Assembly: GCA_022266195.1 (NCBI GenBank) | Contig: WHVY01000004.1 | Coordinates: forward strand, 6,837,501-6,901,500 | Reading direction: 5' to 3' | Origin: Tetranychus cinnabarinus | Lineage: Eukaryota > Arthropoda > Arachnida > Trombidiformes > Tetranychidae | Length of the DNA stretch: 64,000 bases | Position numbers and translations under genes: made by a program | Part shown: piece by piece, positions 13,701 through 27,083 of the stretch | Layout of the letters: each line of letters begins with the position of its first letter | Numbering within the stretch: position 1 is the first letter of the stretch | Notes under the pieces: generated by a model | Database searches by the model: none | Told to the model about the DNA's origin: nothing | The model's input: the letters and a program-made list of their open reading frames with translations, nothing else

Positions 13701-15479
13701 TTACATGCAGCTCCTTCAGCTGATGCTGTCACTCGACAAACAACCGTTTTAGAAACAATGTTACCTTTAATGACCAACAGTAAATTGGTCAGAGAGTCAA
13801 TGGTTAAAGGAGGTGTTCTCTATCTGTTGGATATTTTCTGTAATTCAAGTGATCATAAGATTCGTGAGAAAAGTGCTGAGCTTTTAGCTAAAATGACCAT
13901 CGACAAGTTGAATGGACCAAAAATACGTTTAATTTTGTGCAAATTTTTACCAGTTTCATTTATTGAATCAATGAAAGAGTCACCTCAAGAAGCGGTCAAC
14001 CTGTTTGACCGAAATCAGGAAAACCCTGAACTCATATGGGCTGATGAAGCTCGGACCAAGGTATCATCAACAATTCGTACAATGTCTCAAAGTTTATATT
14101 CCAGTCAATTAGAGAATCCAGCCACTAATTGGAAGCTTGATGATGATTTTGAAATTAAAATACCCATAGCTGCTGATGAAATGGTTGTTGCTGGCGTTTT
14201 CTTGCGGCTCTTTGTTCTTAATCCCTCCTGGACTCCTCAACGTCTCAAACAATTTTTAACCGAACTTATGGACACTGTACAATCTCTTATGTCAAAGTCA
14301 CAGATTGATGTAAGTAAATCTTTTGATCTAATTGCCAAGTCATTAATTAATAGCTAACAGATAAGGTTTTTGATGAATTTTGCGATTAATTTAATAAATT
14401 TGCTTGCATTTTGTATGTTTATCACAGTTTCAATCAGTAATTCACTTTTTAATTGCATGTTACCATTTACTTGATAGCTTTTTAGGATAGTTAGTTTCAA
14501 AAATATAATTAAAAATTGAGTAGATGGCTGGAAATGTTCTGAATGAAAGTTTTCAAGTCAAATTTAAGGCTGATTTTTTTATTATTTATGACTTTTAAAC
14601 AGGAAATTAATTGATTTACTTTTTTATTTATTACACCTTCTATTTGCGTATTAGCAATATGAATGCTGATTCTTTGTGAAACTTGATCAAGATAAAATTT
14701 AAGACCTTAGTCATCAAAAGTGTCTAATCTGTTAACCCAATGACCTATTAATTAAATCTACTCTCACTTACAATATTTGTAATATTTATTTGTATTATTT
14801 AAATTTGATCATCTAATTGTTTCTTTTTCATATCATGTTTTAGGAAACGAAACTTGAGCTTTCAACAAAAGCTCTTGTAAGCCTTTTGCAGGCTAGACCT
14901 CCACTTCTGGACATGATTCCACCAATGGGTTATATTAAAGGATTGATTGATCAACTTTCCAACAGCAAACACTCGTTGGTTCCACATTCAGCTTTATCTG
15001 TTCTTCACCAGTTATCTTATAATAAACCTTGTGTTGAGTCAATGATTCAATATGATTATATACTCTCCCAAATGATTAAAGCTATATCCAGTGATACAAC
15101 CTTAGCAGCCTTAGGATGCCAAACATTGAATAACATGTTCGTTGCCGATGCTAATGATAAATTGGTTCCTATTGCTCTTCAAGTTAAACTGATTGACTTC
15201 TTATTGAAACTGCTCGACTCAGGCCAATCCACATACGATTCAAGCACGAAAGCAATCATAGTTCAACTATTAAAATCAATGCTTCAAAGTCAGGCTTATG
15301 GAGAGCAAGTCGGTAACATTTTGGACAAAAATCCTGTTTGGTCCGAGTTCCGTGATCAAAAGCATGACCTTTTCATAACCAATTCTCACATTTCTGGTTA
15401 TTTAACTGGTAATACCAATGTCGCAGGATATTTAACACAAGGTGGTTCACTTCACATGGCATCATCAAATTTCAATTAA
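7758..15479 (+). CDS. DNAJC13: DnaJ homolog subfamily C member 13 (RME-8)
   Basis: Four exons, 7758-7837, 8100-9540, 9660-14309 and 14844-15479, encode 2268 residues (human about 2240). An in-frame TAG lies upstream of the ATG. The N-terminus (KHSWRGNYKRILTIGTQ, TTYNPNSMEATNVW) matches RME-8, as does PMHDDYDLRQEQLNKSSLLS at the start of exon 3. All four hallmark IWN-type repeats are visible, at about residues 797 (IWN), 1233 (IWN), 1680 (IWD) and 1966 (IWA). A GYF-like segment (WYYMEDKDKKGPFSF) begins near 1007. The J domain spans about 1326-1385 with an intact HPD at 1365-1367 (YHPDKNPEG). The rest is armadillo-like helical repeat. RME-8 recruits Hsc70 on early endosomes and supports retromer/SNX and clathrin dynamics. 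The 4.65-kb coding exon implies heavy intron loss compared with vertebrates. A poly(A) signal AATAAA lies at 15615-15620. Confidence 0.98.
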
Positions 15480-15876
15480 AACCTTCTCCAAAGGCAAACA
15501 ATTCTGAGACTATAAGATAATAAACTAAGCAATTTAATTCTTCATCTTTTTCGAAATATTATTAAAATCAATTGAATTCGATCAACAATGTTGGAAAGCC
15601 GATTAAAATGTTAAAATAAAAAGTTAAATTTTGGAGACAAACAAAACTGTTTATTCAATCGGTAAATTAACTCCAATTAAAAACATTACCAGAACAATCA
15701 AGAAATACGTGTCAAGATAATAAAGAAATTAGCTTTAGTTACACGATGACATAAAGATAAAAATTAGTTAAATAATCTTAATCAAGCCTAAATTGCTGTT
15801 TACACTTGAAGACATCCTTTCATGAAATACAATATCAAATGCAATCTACCGATATTAATATCGATATAATTAAATG

Positions 15877-16453
15877 AATTGTATTATTGAATAACTTAAG
15901 CAAATCAAATTGTAGATCAATGTTAACATCACGATGAAAGGATTGTATTGTGCTCTTGACTAGTCCAACATTCAAAATTGATGGAAATGTTATAATCATA
16001 TGATAATAATTTAAAAATTGCTATTAATTTATGTATAGTTAATGGTCAAGATTTTCATGATTAAAGAAGATCTGAAGATCTGATAAAAGATGAACAATTT
16101 AAAGTTAATAATATAATATAATGATATGGTTAAGTAATTGATAATTATAATGTTGTTTGTCTCAAGGTTAACAATAAGGTTGATGAAAAATAGTGAATGA
16201 AATTGGATGAAAATGGTTTGATTTGAGATGAGATTACAATGATTTAGATTATCTTAATTTGAATCAGATGAATCAGTTGAACCCGGTTAACCATATTCAT
16301 CATGATTCATCATGATAAACTAAATTTTGATATAAAGTGAATCAATGAAAACATTATAACTCAACCTCAGATTTTGATATCCAAAAGTAATTTCAATTAT
16401 AACAATAAATTTTATTGTTATTTCAATATTTAACCTTAAATAATATGTTTAAT
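15877..16453 (+). repeat. 577-bp direct repeat, copy 1
   Basis: This block recurs at 18897-19472. By eye the copies differ by four substitutions and one single-base indel in an A run, so identity is about 99%. The ends are abrupt, and flanking sequence diverges immediately after TAATATGTTTAAT. No terminal inverted repeats and no open frame are seen. Inside are short palindromes, including ATAACAATAAA/TTTATTGTTAT near 16400. It could be a mobile repeat of unknown class, a recent segmental copy or an assembly duplicate. Confidence 0.93.
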
Positions 16454-18896
16454 AAATCCGTTTAACTCAATTAACCTTTCAAAGTAAATATTATAAACTG
16501 AATTTGAGTTTGCACTTTTTTTATCGATTAACGCTATTTTGAGTGACCATTTGTAACATTTTTGATACTTTTGGTGTCATCTTGATATGTTAATTTTTTC
16601 ATTAGATAATTCCTTGAATTATCGTGAAATGTTTCAAATGTTAACATCTTTTCAAGTTTCATTTTTCAAGTCATCTTAATCATTTTACATGAACACTTGA
16701 AATACGGACAAGTCTGTCAAAGCTTAAATAGCCCGTAAATAACCCTAAATATACATTCAAATATTTTTCAATTGGAATGAGGTTTTCACCTTGTCCAAGC
16801 TTACATCAAACCCTAAGACAGTTAATCAACTAAATGCCTTGAAAACGAATATTTAATCTATTGAACAATTATTGAGTCTAAAAATCTTATGATCACGATC
16901 TTAATCAATAATCTTAATCATAAATTGATGGAACCTGTAAAAAGTCAAAAAACATATAAACTTGTCAAACACATAAGAATGCAGTTTAGTTGAAAATTGT
17001 GACCTAACAATGAAATTGATGTTGACGATGATGGCCAACAATTTAAGTCAATTGAAACAAGAAAAGTCAATTAGTAAACAAATTGCTGATAAATTAGTAG
17101 ACAAGAGCATTATACTTGACGGTTTAAATTTATTAACATTATTAGCCGGTCAAGAATGGCTCTGAATGTGTTATTTGTTTTCAATCTTCAGGCCAATTGA
17201 TATTGAAAATAACTGTTTGGTTTAATATCAACAAAATGTAAATAAAATGAGCAATCATTTGATATAATCAATGAAAAAACTGACCAAATTATCTGATTCT
17301 GATCTCATTAACTACTGGGACAAAATAGTGATGCTTATTAATTGCTGTAAATTAACGTCCTTTTTACCATTGCCTCTTAACTGATGACTCCAATCAAGGT
17401 AACAAATTGTCAGATAGATCACCCAATAATGATGGCGGCGATGAAATGAAATAATCTGCAAAATTAAGATGAACCTTAAATTGTAATCACTTCGTAATCT
17501 GAATCGGTAAGCCGTTCTTATTAAGTTTTAATTCCTAAATTTATAAATTCAGTTTCACTGCCTCAAGAGCATTTCATTTTCACCTTTATCCTTTCAATGA
17601 TAGCATTATTATTAATTACAATTACAATAATACAATTTAGCTAAAGGCTGGTTAATTGGTGATCGCCATCTCTTAAGTGAAAAAGTAATCTCTGTAATGT
17701 CGCGCTAATGGCTTATTGATACACTTTTGTCAGCTGATTTTGTCTTTTTTGTCAATATTTTTTACGATTATTAATCAATATTAATTTAAATTGTTTATTG
17801 TTATTCAGATGTTCACTTGGAATCAACGTTTTCTGTTTACTTTGAAGCAACCTTTTATATATATTTTTAAGTGTGTGACTGTTTTACCCAAAATGGTTTT
17901 ACCAGTTATTTAAGGTATTTTGTAACGGTAACAAAACCAGGATGTTTAGAGTATCCTTAAAATGCTTTCCTTATTCATCAATTGATAATTATTACTTGAT
18001 TTAGTTATATATTTATGTACATGTTTGTGTGTATTGATATATATTGATCCTGGTTATAGCTTAACATTATTAGATTATAAATTACAAGTCAAAAGGCTAT
18101 CGGTATGTGTATTATTTCCAGGTCATCTTCACTCTGGTTTTTCAACTTTATCTTCCCATTTGGTCAACATTAATTAAACTAATTATTTACGTGATTACTA
18201 TGACTTTTTTTCCCTGTTCACCTTGCGGTCATTTTGTATATATATATTTATTTATACATTAGCTAATAACTAAATTAGAATTGATTATTATATAGTATTT
18301 TATAATCAATTTTCTTGGTGAAATTTTGATTCCCGAGCTAAACCACTTGCTTGTGTGTGTTCACATTTTTCCTGTACAATTATAATGAAAAATTTCTTGT
18401 GTTAAATAAGGTAAACGCACGCAATCAAACAATTTTACCTTTTTTTCTGATTAAGTAAAGCTTCATCTTCATTATATAAATAACAGTGAATTAAAAAAAG
18501 GATCAATCAAGAGTTAATTAATTCACAATTTGATTCAACGATGGGATCAATAATGATCCAAAAAATGTTTCACATTTCAATGAAAGCCAACCACCAAAAA
18601 TCAACTTTAAATAACTACAAACATCAAATTTTATTGCCACAAAAAAAGCTCAATTCAAAGACAATTAAATAATCAATTTAAATGAATAACTGATGATTAA
18701 AGCTGAATCCGATTGAATTCCGATCGATTCAAATATAAACTTGAGAAACATAATCAAAATAATAAAAGGCCTGAGAAAAGGAGAAATAAAATCAAAAGAA
18801 AACCAAAAAAAGGTGTTTATTATCAACTAATTGGACCAAATTAATCATCATTAATTCACTAATCAAGAAAGATCAACCGATATCAACATTGAATCA

Positions 18897-19472
18897 AATT
18901 GTATTATTGAATAACTTAAGAAAATCAAATTGTAGATCAATGTTAACATCACGATGAAAGGATTGTATTGTGCTCTTGACTAGTCCAACATTCAAAATTG
19001 ATGGAAATGTTATAATCATATGATAATAATTTAAAAATTGCTATTAATTTATGTATAGTTAATGGTCAAGATTTTCATGATTAAAGAAGATCTGAAGATC
19101 TGATAAAAGATGAACAATTTAAAGTTAATAATATAATATAATGATATGGTTAAGTAATTGATAATTATAATGTTGTTTGTCTCAAGGTTAACAATAAGGT
19201 TGATGAAAATAGTGAATGAAATTGGATGAAAATGGTTTGATTTAAGATGAGATTACAATGATTTAGATTATCTTAATTTGAATCAGATGAATCAGTTGAA
19301 CCCGGTTAACCATATTCATCATGATTCATCTTGATAAACTAAATTTTGATATAAAGTGAATCAATGAAAACATTATAACTCAGCCTCAGATTTTGATATC
19401 CAAAAGTAATTTCAATTATAACAATAAATTTTATTGTTATTTCAATATTTAACCTTAAATAATATGTTTAAT
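18897..19472 (+). repeat. 577-bp direct repeat, copy 2
   Basis: Second copy of the block at 15877-16453, in the same orientation, with 2.44 kb of unrelated sequence between them. It is one base shorter because of an A-run indel. Confidence 0.93.
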
Positions 19473-21298
19473 GATTTGGGTTTAAATTCAAAGTCTTTCA
19501 GTGATTTAAGGTTTAATCACAATATTTGATTGTTTCTCATCTGTTGATTTTTTTAGGTTTCATGTTTTCCCATCATTTGTCCGGCTCAATATCATTAACC
19601 AATTTAAACATTTAATTGCTATTTACTTTTTTGTCCAACAGTTATAAGAGCTAATTTAACTCATTAACAATTAAATTTTTAACCTTTCTTTTTATAAATT
19701 TAAACATCGCTTTCCGACCGTTTAATTAAATGTTACCTTTTCAATGATGTTTTGCACTTAAGACATCATTAACTGTCTGATTGTCAGCAAAAAGTGTTTC
19801 AAATGATTCAAATTGTTCACCTTGATTGTAGCTTGAGAGACAATTTGTTTGCAATGAAACATTTAAGCTAATTAAGCTATTTAAATGAAGCATTTACTGT
19901 CAATCGAATGAAAATTAAAAGCAAACAATTTCGTTAATTTGACCAGCAATCAATCATTTGTTTAAATTCAATGTTTCATCAAATATTCACTCTTTTCACG
20001 TCCAAAGCTGGACAAAGGTTTACAAATGAAATTGTATTTATTCATGAAAATTTAAATTAAAATACAAAATAAAAGCTTTCATTAACATTTACAATGGAAA
20101 GGTAAACTGATATTTTTAGGTGAAAACGGAACTCAAAAGATTCACTTGAAACAAGTTTAATTGCGTCTGAAAACCTGATTTTAACTAATTTCATTTATTT
20201 ATACTCAACTTATTGCTTAAACAGAATCATAAGAAAAGTGCAAAAATTATCATTATCATAATGGTTATAATGAGTTTGATTACAATTCCGATGACAATGA
20301 AGGTAACCTAAAGATTGATCAGTTTAACCAGTTTTCAGCAATTTGCTTTCATTGAATCAAGAATCGATTCTATTTTTTGTATTTCCATTGATAATCAATT
20401 AGTCAACCAAGTAAATCAATTTAAATTGATTTGAATTGAACAATTTCACCAATTAAACCGACATTGAAGCTGTAAAATGGTGATTGGCTTTGCTTTCAAA
20501 TCTTTAAACATTAATGTTTGACTCTTTTCAACCGTTTTTTGAACCTTCAAATGAACCATTTAATCAAATTGTCGACAATTAAAGTTATTACTTAATCATA
20601 ACGACAGTTCAATTAGAATCATTAAAAGACTGAAAATCGTAATTTCTTGTATTCCAAATAAGATTCAAAGCCTAAAGGTTTTTGTCAACAATTTGCCATT
20701 TTTGCTTGACCTCTAATTTCAATTTATTCAACCATTTTTAGCTTTGAATCAACTGTTTCTCAAAATAAAGATTCAATAATTGAAACAATTGAGAGATAAT
20801 TTAGAGAATTGTTGGCAAATTGTTAAATTGTTGCTGAAAATTTGGTTACCAATTCAATGTTTACATGTTAATTGATGCTCCTTTACAGCTTCATTGGGTG
20901 AAATGTGTTAACTGAAGGTATATTTGAACACAATTTAATCTGATAACCTGACAAATATATTTAAAGGTTGTCTAATTAACTATTGTAAGATAATTGTTAA
21001 TGTTTTTAACCTGTTAATTAATTGTCTCATCAGTTTGCTGTTGCCTTTTAATGATAATCGGAAAGGAAACAATATAAATATTATCCAAATGATATTTATA
21101 ACAGCAAATGTTTGATAGATTCATTGCAATCAACTGACCCATTTCACCGTTAATTTGGCCTTTTCAAAGTCCACATAATAAGTGATGAATAGCTCCTTTT
21201 GACAGCTAATCAGTCTCTTTTTTCTTCTCTCTTCATCTTCTTCTCCGCCAAATCTTCGGATTCTGATATAGAAAATGAATCTTGCTTCGAGTCTCAAC

Positions 21299-21316
21299 TC
21301 TCTCTCTCTCTCTCTC
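21299..21316. repeat. TC dinucleotide microsatellite
   Basis: About nine TC units in a GA/TC-skewed stretch. Simple sequence only. Confidence 0.9.
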
Positions 21317-23157
21317 ACATCATGATGGTTCATTGATCTTACATGTTGATCATGATGATGGTTGAAGTAGAGTTGAAACATTTTAATGTTGACCGAGGAT
21401 AAAACAAAACAGCAACAAGTTTTACACTTAAAATAGCTTAACCATTTGATTGTTGATTATGATGATTGAGAAGATAAATTTCACTTAAATTTTCATCATT
21501 TTTTCTCGAACGCGCTTTCCATCATTCATCTTCATCCTTCTGGGCTTGTCCGAGTTGCCAAACAGTTTATTACAAACAGGTAAAGATTATGATTGTGAAC
21601 CTTCTAATGGTGATTGTTACAGGCAAAGGTTTAAAAATGTCTCAATTTGGTCGATTCCGGTTCCGAGAATTGGTCATCATTAGCATAATGTTGATTCAGT
21701 TGCTTCTCAATGTTTTTATGTCTCCTTTTACTGGTCAGATTAAGATTGTGTTAAGGATGGGAGAAGAGGTATTAATAATGATGATCGTCAGGTTGGGAAA
21801 AGGGAAAGTTAAATGGGTTTCATTTTTTGTTCAGATTAAGATGGAGATTAAAAAATGGTAATCTTTTTGGGCTAAAAATGGAAAAGTCAATAAAAATTTA
21901 GATTTTTGCTCTTTTCTTGGCGCGTTTTTTGTTTCTTTTTAATATATAAATGTATATTTATATATATTTATTTATTTAGTTAATCAATGTTGTTTGATTG
22001 TGTTTTGTTTCTTTACTCATCTTGTTTTTTGTTTTCATTTGTTTTTTTTCTAACAATACAAAGTGTTAACAATTCAGGTATGAAAAGTTTTCTCATGGAA
22101 ATAATGTTTTGTAAAAAAAATTTTGATTACAGTGAGAAAGAGTTGAACAAGATGAGGATGAAAAGGTTGAAAGAGTTGGAGAAACAAAGATGATGGACTA
22201 AAAGAAATGATGATCAAGTTTTTGAAAGATTGAAGTGAATCAGTTTAAGACCTAATCACATCCATGCTTTACTAGGAAAACTTGCTTGGCTTTATTTCGT
22301 TGTTTCTCTTGATGATATTGATGATTATGAAGATGATGGTTGTGATGGTGGTAGTGGTGGTAATGATGAGTCTTGAATCGTTTTGATCATTTGTCTGGTC
22401 AGTTTAGGTTCTCCGAGATTCTCTTTGTTTTTTTTCATTTCACAATTGGAATGGAAGCCCAAATTTTGAGTTTAGTTTTCTGAGCATTTATCAGTATCAC
22501 TCAGTGAGAGAGAGAGGGATAGAGAGAGGAAGATAGATGGACGAAAAAAGTAAGAAAATGGCAAAAAGTGATGAGAGAAAGCGAAAGACTATGATGGTAA
22601 TGATGGTGAAACAAGAATGTAAAAAATGGAGGAAACACAATGATTGTTTTTGTTATCAGTTTCAAATTACGTTGTAACGTTATAAAGGAAAGTCTCAATG
22701 TGGTTATAATTGATTTAGGTTGTAATTAAATCCTCCTTGAAGTGTGGTGGGACGCAAATAATGGAAAGAAAGGAAATGGGAAAATGCTGTTAATTCGATG
22801 GCGACTGATAGAGGAATGTGAAATTTTAGATGCTGGAAGATGATGCAGGTGAGAATGGTGAAGATGAAGTTGATGGGGGTGATGATGATGGTGGTGATGG
22901 CGATGAAGATGATTGAGGATGATGGTTGAATTGTTGGCGAAAAAATATGAACAAAAAAATTTTAAAGGCTATTTTTGCTCATTGATGAGACGGAAGGTGA
23001 AGTTAAGCATTTTGATGACATTTTTCAGCATGAGAGTGGTAATTTAGGATGAAAAGTGAATGTGTGATGCAAATGATGTAAATGATGATGATGATGAGTT
23101 TGTTGATGAAAATTGTGGTGAAAGTGAAGAATCTAATTAATGATCAAAAGGCTGCAT

Positions 23158-26100
23158 CTAACCATTCATTGGATTCATTGGATTAGGATTACCGTTACCC
23201 ATAAGAGCTCGATACATTGATCGGAATGGAGCACGAATGGCTTGTGGGATCAACTTTGATGCTGCAGTACCGTAATTAAGTCCACCAAGGCCGCCGAAAG
23301 GTGAGCCTAAACCGGACAAATTGTTGTAGAATGATGCTAATGGTCGACCGCGACCAGCGTTGGGTCCACTACCATGAAGAGCTGCGCCATTCATTGATGG
23401 TCCTGAACCTAAACCTGAACCTAAACCTGAGCCTAAACCTGAGCCTAAGCCTGAACTTAATGCTTGACTTAATCCTGAACTTAATCCTAATCCTGGACCG
23501 GTGACACCACTTAATCCTGATCCTAAAGTTGACGCAATTGCTTGGTTAATACTTCCTAATCCACCGCTGAGACTTGAACCAAAACCAGTGAGTTTAATTC
23601 CATTTCCAGTCAGTTTGATTGAAGGTAAGAAAGATGCTGATGATGGTTTACCTGATGATGAACCAGATAAGCCAGATGGGAACTTTGAAAGATGCGATCC
23701 TGCAGATGCTGGTGAAGGTATTGGGTTTGATCCAGCGGCATAAGGATTTCCTTTGCCTGAGGAAACATCATAAGTGGGGAAACCAAAGAGTGATTGCATG
23801 TAAGAATCGTCTGGGAGTGAATAACCTCCAGAGGAGTAACTTCCACCTTGAGAATTGAAACTAGGGAGTGATGATGGATAGCTTGATGGTCCAGCAGAGT
23901 TTTCGATTGAATCATAAGATGATGGATAGTATTCATTTTCTGAAGCTATGTTACCAGAGTAACCTTCCATGGGAGAAGGTGCAGGACCACTAATGGAACC
24001 AGATAATGGACTTGGTCCATCTTTAATTGTACCGTAAGCGGGTCCCAAGTTACCAGGGTATCCTGAGCTCTCAACGAAAGTTGTAGTTTGTTCATAGTTT
24101 TGCTTAGGTGGGCTTGCTTGGTACTCTCCTGGTCCTTGTTGTTCATAGTTAACAGGTGAAGCAGATTGTGGTCCATAATTTTGTTCATGCTCGAATTGAA
24201 CAGGGGGTGAACCTGAAAGAACTGGGCCGGGACCAGAGTGTTGTTCATAGACAGGTGGAGTTTGCTGTATCTGATGTTGTGGTGGGGGAGGAGAAAGTTG
24301 ACCAGAGGCTTGTGGATGAGGATAAGGATGAGAGTGATGATGAGATTGAGGATGGGGTGGAGTTTGTTGTGGACCTTGTGGTGGACCTTGTTGAGGAGGT
24401 TGTGGTTGAACTTGAACTTGTTCTGCTTGTTCATATGAGACTGGACCTTGTTGGCCATAGTTGATTGGAGATCCCATAGGTGGGCCTTGTTGTGGCTGTT
24501 GTGGTTGTGGTTGTTGTTGTTGTTGTTGTTGTTGATGATGATGGTGGTGGTGAGGGTTTTGTTGAGGAGGTTGATCATAGCCAATTGGACCAGATTGTTG
24601 TTCATATGCATCTTGTTGAGCATATCCAATAGGAGTTGCTTGATATGTGACAGGTTGTCCATAGCCTCCATTGAATTGAGGTGGACCCTGTTGACCTTGA
24701 GGAGGACCTTGTTGAGGAGGTTGACCATAAGAACCCTGTGGTGGACCTTGTTCATAGCCTTGTTGAGGAGGACCATGAGAAACGATATATTCTGATCCGT
24801 GATGGGGTGATGAAGGTGGTGAACCTGCAGTATGATATGGAGCAGCTGATGGAGTAGGTGGTTTGACAAGTTCGTCATAACCGATGGTCATTGGAATAAT
24901 TTTTTTAACATTTCCATTTGGATCAGATGAATAAGGCTTAACGGAAAGATCTCCACCGTAAGGCTTACCAGAAGCGTAATCTAATCCATAACCAGCATGA
25001 GAATTGGGGGGAGTAGCTACTTGTGGTTGGGCTTCTCTTTGACCATGGCCGTATACAGGGAAACTTTTAGCATTGTAACTTCCAGTATTGGCTGTATTAG
25101 GTGATCCATCATAACTGTAAATTGATTTTGGTGATTCGTAATTGATAGAAACGGATCGGAAGGGTTCACCTTGAGCCAAAGCATATGGAGGTCGTTGTGG
25201 GCCTGGAATTGGTGGAACTGGAATAGTTTGACTTTTGATAACTGGACGGAAGCCACCGTAATCAGGAACTGGTCCAGGAGTAGCTAGAGTTGAGCTTGCT
25301 TTACGAGGACCTTGTGCAACTTGCTCAGCTGAAGGTACTGATTGTTGCTGCTGCTGTTGTTGCTGTTGAAGTTGTTGTTGTTGATGTTGCTGTTGATGTT
25401 GTTGCTGATGATTTTCAGGTCCGGAGCCAGCTAAAGGAACCGGTGAGCCTTCGGGCTCTTGGGTGCGGTAGGCACTACCCTCGTCCTCATTAGAATCTAG
25501 AGAAATGGGTTAAGAGTAAGTTAAAATAGTTAGACACACGAAAATCATTTAAAAGTCAACGTTAGTTGCAGGCCACTCGCTCAACGACTCATCCGCTCTA
25601 TTCCGTTAGTTCTTCCTACTCTCTTTTGCCTCTCTCACACACATGCACTGACTCTCTTATTAAATCATTATTCGGCCTAATTACAGGTCTAGCATTTATT
25701 AGAGATTGAAAGGAAAATAGAAAGAAAAAAAGATGACTTAGATCTCAGAGGTCAAGCAATAATAATAATTATAATGATATATTATTAATGCTATTTATAC
25801 ATATAAATATGCTAACTAGTCAGAACAAGTATTGGTCTTGAAATTTAAAGTTTAAATAAACAAGGATATGTTTATTCATCATAAAATTTTTTATGTCAAG
25901 TTCATGAATACTTACTTGCATCTTCATAGGCACCAGTATCTTGATTTAAACCATATCCACCTTCATTGGCAACATTAGCTTGAGCTGAATTGTATTCACC
26001 TGATGCTCCGTTATCATAAGCGGGTTCAGGGTTTCGCTGTAAGTCATATGTTTGTCCGCTAATATCATAAGAGCCATAAGGATGTGACAAAGATCTAGCT

Positions 26101-26669
26101 CCGGATGCATGATAGCCATTGGTTCGACTGAAGTCAACTTCATTAAGATCAGGTCGTCCATAACCTGCAGGTGCTGTAGATGGTGCAGCGGCACCTGATG
26201 AAGTATCTTCAGCAGATGATGAGTAAACCTCGGCAGATCCATGTTGCTGTGGCTGTGTTTGCAATTGTTGGTTTTGCTGATGTTGACCTTCTGAACTGGA
26301 TCCAGCGAAATTTTCACCAGAAACTTGATAACTTGTTGATGAAGCAGCCTGTGAATTAACAGGAGCTGAACCTCTGTTACCATTTAATTCACCAGACGAT
26401 GATGATGATCCTGGACCACCAGCACCAGATGATTCAAAAGATGCAGAAGAACTATAAGACTGTTCGGTGTGACTTGCTGTAAATTCACTGCCGGTTGCTC
26501 CTGGTCGAGTTTCTGCTGTTTTCAAAGGTTCACCAGAAACTGGGGCAACAGGTTTATTGTTATTAACTTTAGTCAACTCGATATTTGAATTAAGCTTGGA
26601 CAATATATTTCGATCCTCTTCAGCTGAAACAGTTGCTGTTAGGGTTAACAGCAAAGCAACTGATAAAAT
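23158..26669 (-). CDS. Secreted Cys-free Gln/Pro/Gly/Tyr-rich repetitive protein (first exon not included)
   Basis: Two coding exons, 25916-26669 and 23158-25496, are joined across a 419-bp intron (GTAAGT donor, CTAG acceptor) and encode 1030 residues. Exon 2 opens with a hydrophobic signal segment ILSVALLLTLTATVSA followed by EED, so the product is probably secreted. The initiating ATG is in a separate upstream exon. The mature chain is low complexity: a Ser/Ala/Gly-rich N-terminal third, a polyGln run, then many tyrosine motifs of the form P-(I/V)-x-Y-(E/G/D)-Q mixed with QQGPPQG, a His run (HHHHHHQQQQQQQQ), and a (GLGS)n array near the C-terminus. No Cys or Trp is visible. I do not recognise a named family. 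Composition resembles cuticular, silk-like or resilin-like extracellular structural proteins, where Tyr can be cross-linked; that role is inference. Confidence 0.85.
23402..23460 (-). repeat. 12-bp coding minisatellite encoding (GLGS)n
   Basis: About five imperfect 12-bp units (CCTGAACCTAAA type on plus) encode the Gly-Leu-Gly-Ser array of the secreted protein. Unit variants differ at third codon positions, so copies have been kept at protein level. Confidence 0.85.
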
Positions 26670-27083
26670 CTGTAAATAATAGAGAGTAAAAAATATTAGA
26701 AGTCCAGACAAAAACAAAATTTGAGACACAAAAAGAGTCAAAGTCAGATGTCAATCAATCGAGCATTGAAAGTTAATAGCTGTGAAACGAATAAAAAAAC
26801 TAACTGGAAAACATCAATCAACATTAAACGCTTAAATTAATTAAAAATTGTAACGACAGAAGATTGCTTTAATTAGTTAATTGACGAGAAAGCGAGAACA
26901 GCAAGAAAAACTACAAATTATAGTTTCAAATTCAAATTAACAAGCAACGGTTAAAATGCGTCACTTGACGCCAATTTCAAAAAAGCATAGAAACTTGGTA
27001 ATGCGCATTAAAAGTTGTTTTTCTTATTCAATGATAATTTACATAGTAATCTAAACAATGAATTTTAAGTTATTTTGCTTAAC

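Larger units (their letters stand above)
15480..23157. other. Intergenic region without a supported gene
   Basis: These 7.7 kb lie between the DNAJC13 stop and the stop of the secreted repetitive protein gene on the other strand. They include the DNAJC13 3' UTR, two near-identical 577-bp blocks, and (from about 21.1 kb) GA/TC- and GAT-rich simple sequence. Short open frames at 21130-22700 are biased in composition and resemble no known protein. The last part, up to 23157, should contain the 3' UTR of the minus-strand gene. Confidence 0.6.

Noticed and set aside
21130..22698. Several short frames with His/Arg/Glu or Ser/Leu runs
   Set aside because: They come from GA/TC and GAT simple sequence, not from coding selection.
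23301..25493. Long frames opposite or shifted relative to the secreted repetitive protein, rich in Leu, Asn or His
   Set aside because: They are shadows of the Gln/Pro/Gly codon repeats of the real minus-strand gene.
26670..26741. In-frame extension upstream of the signal peptide (FLSGLLIFFTLYYLQ)
   Set aside because: It has no ATG and ends in a T-rich tract plus CAG, which is the 3' end of an intron.
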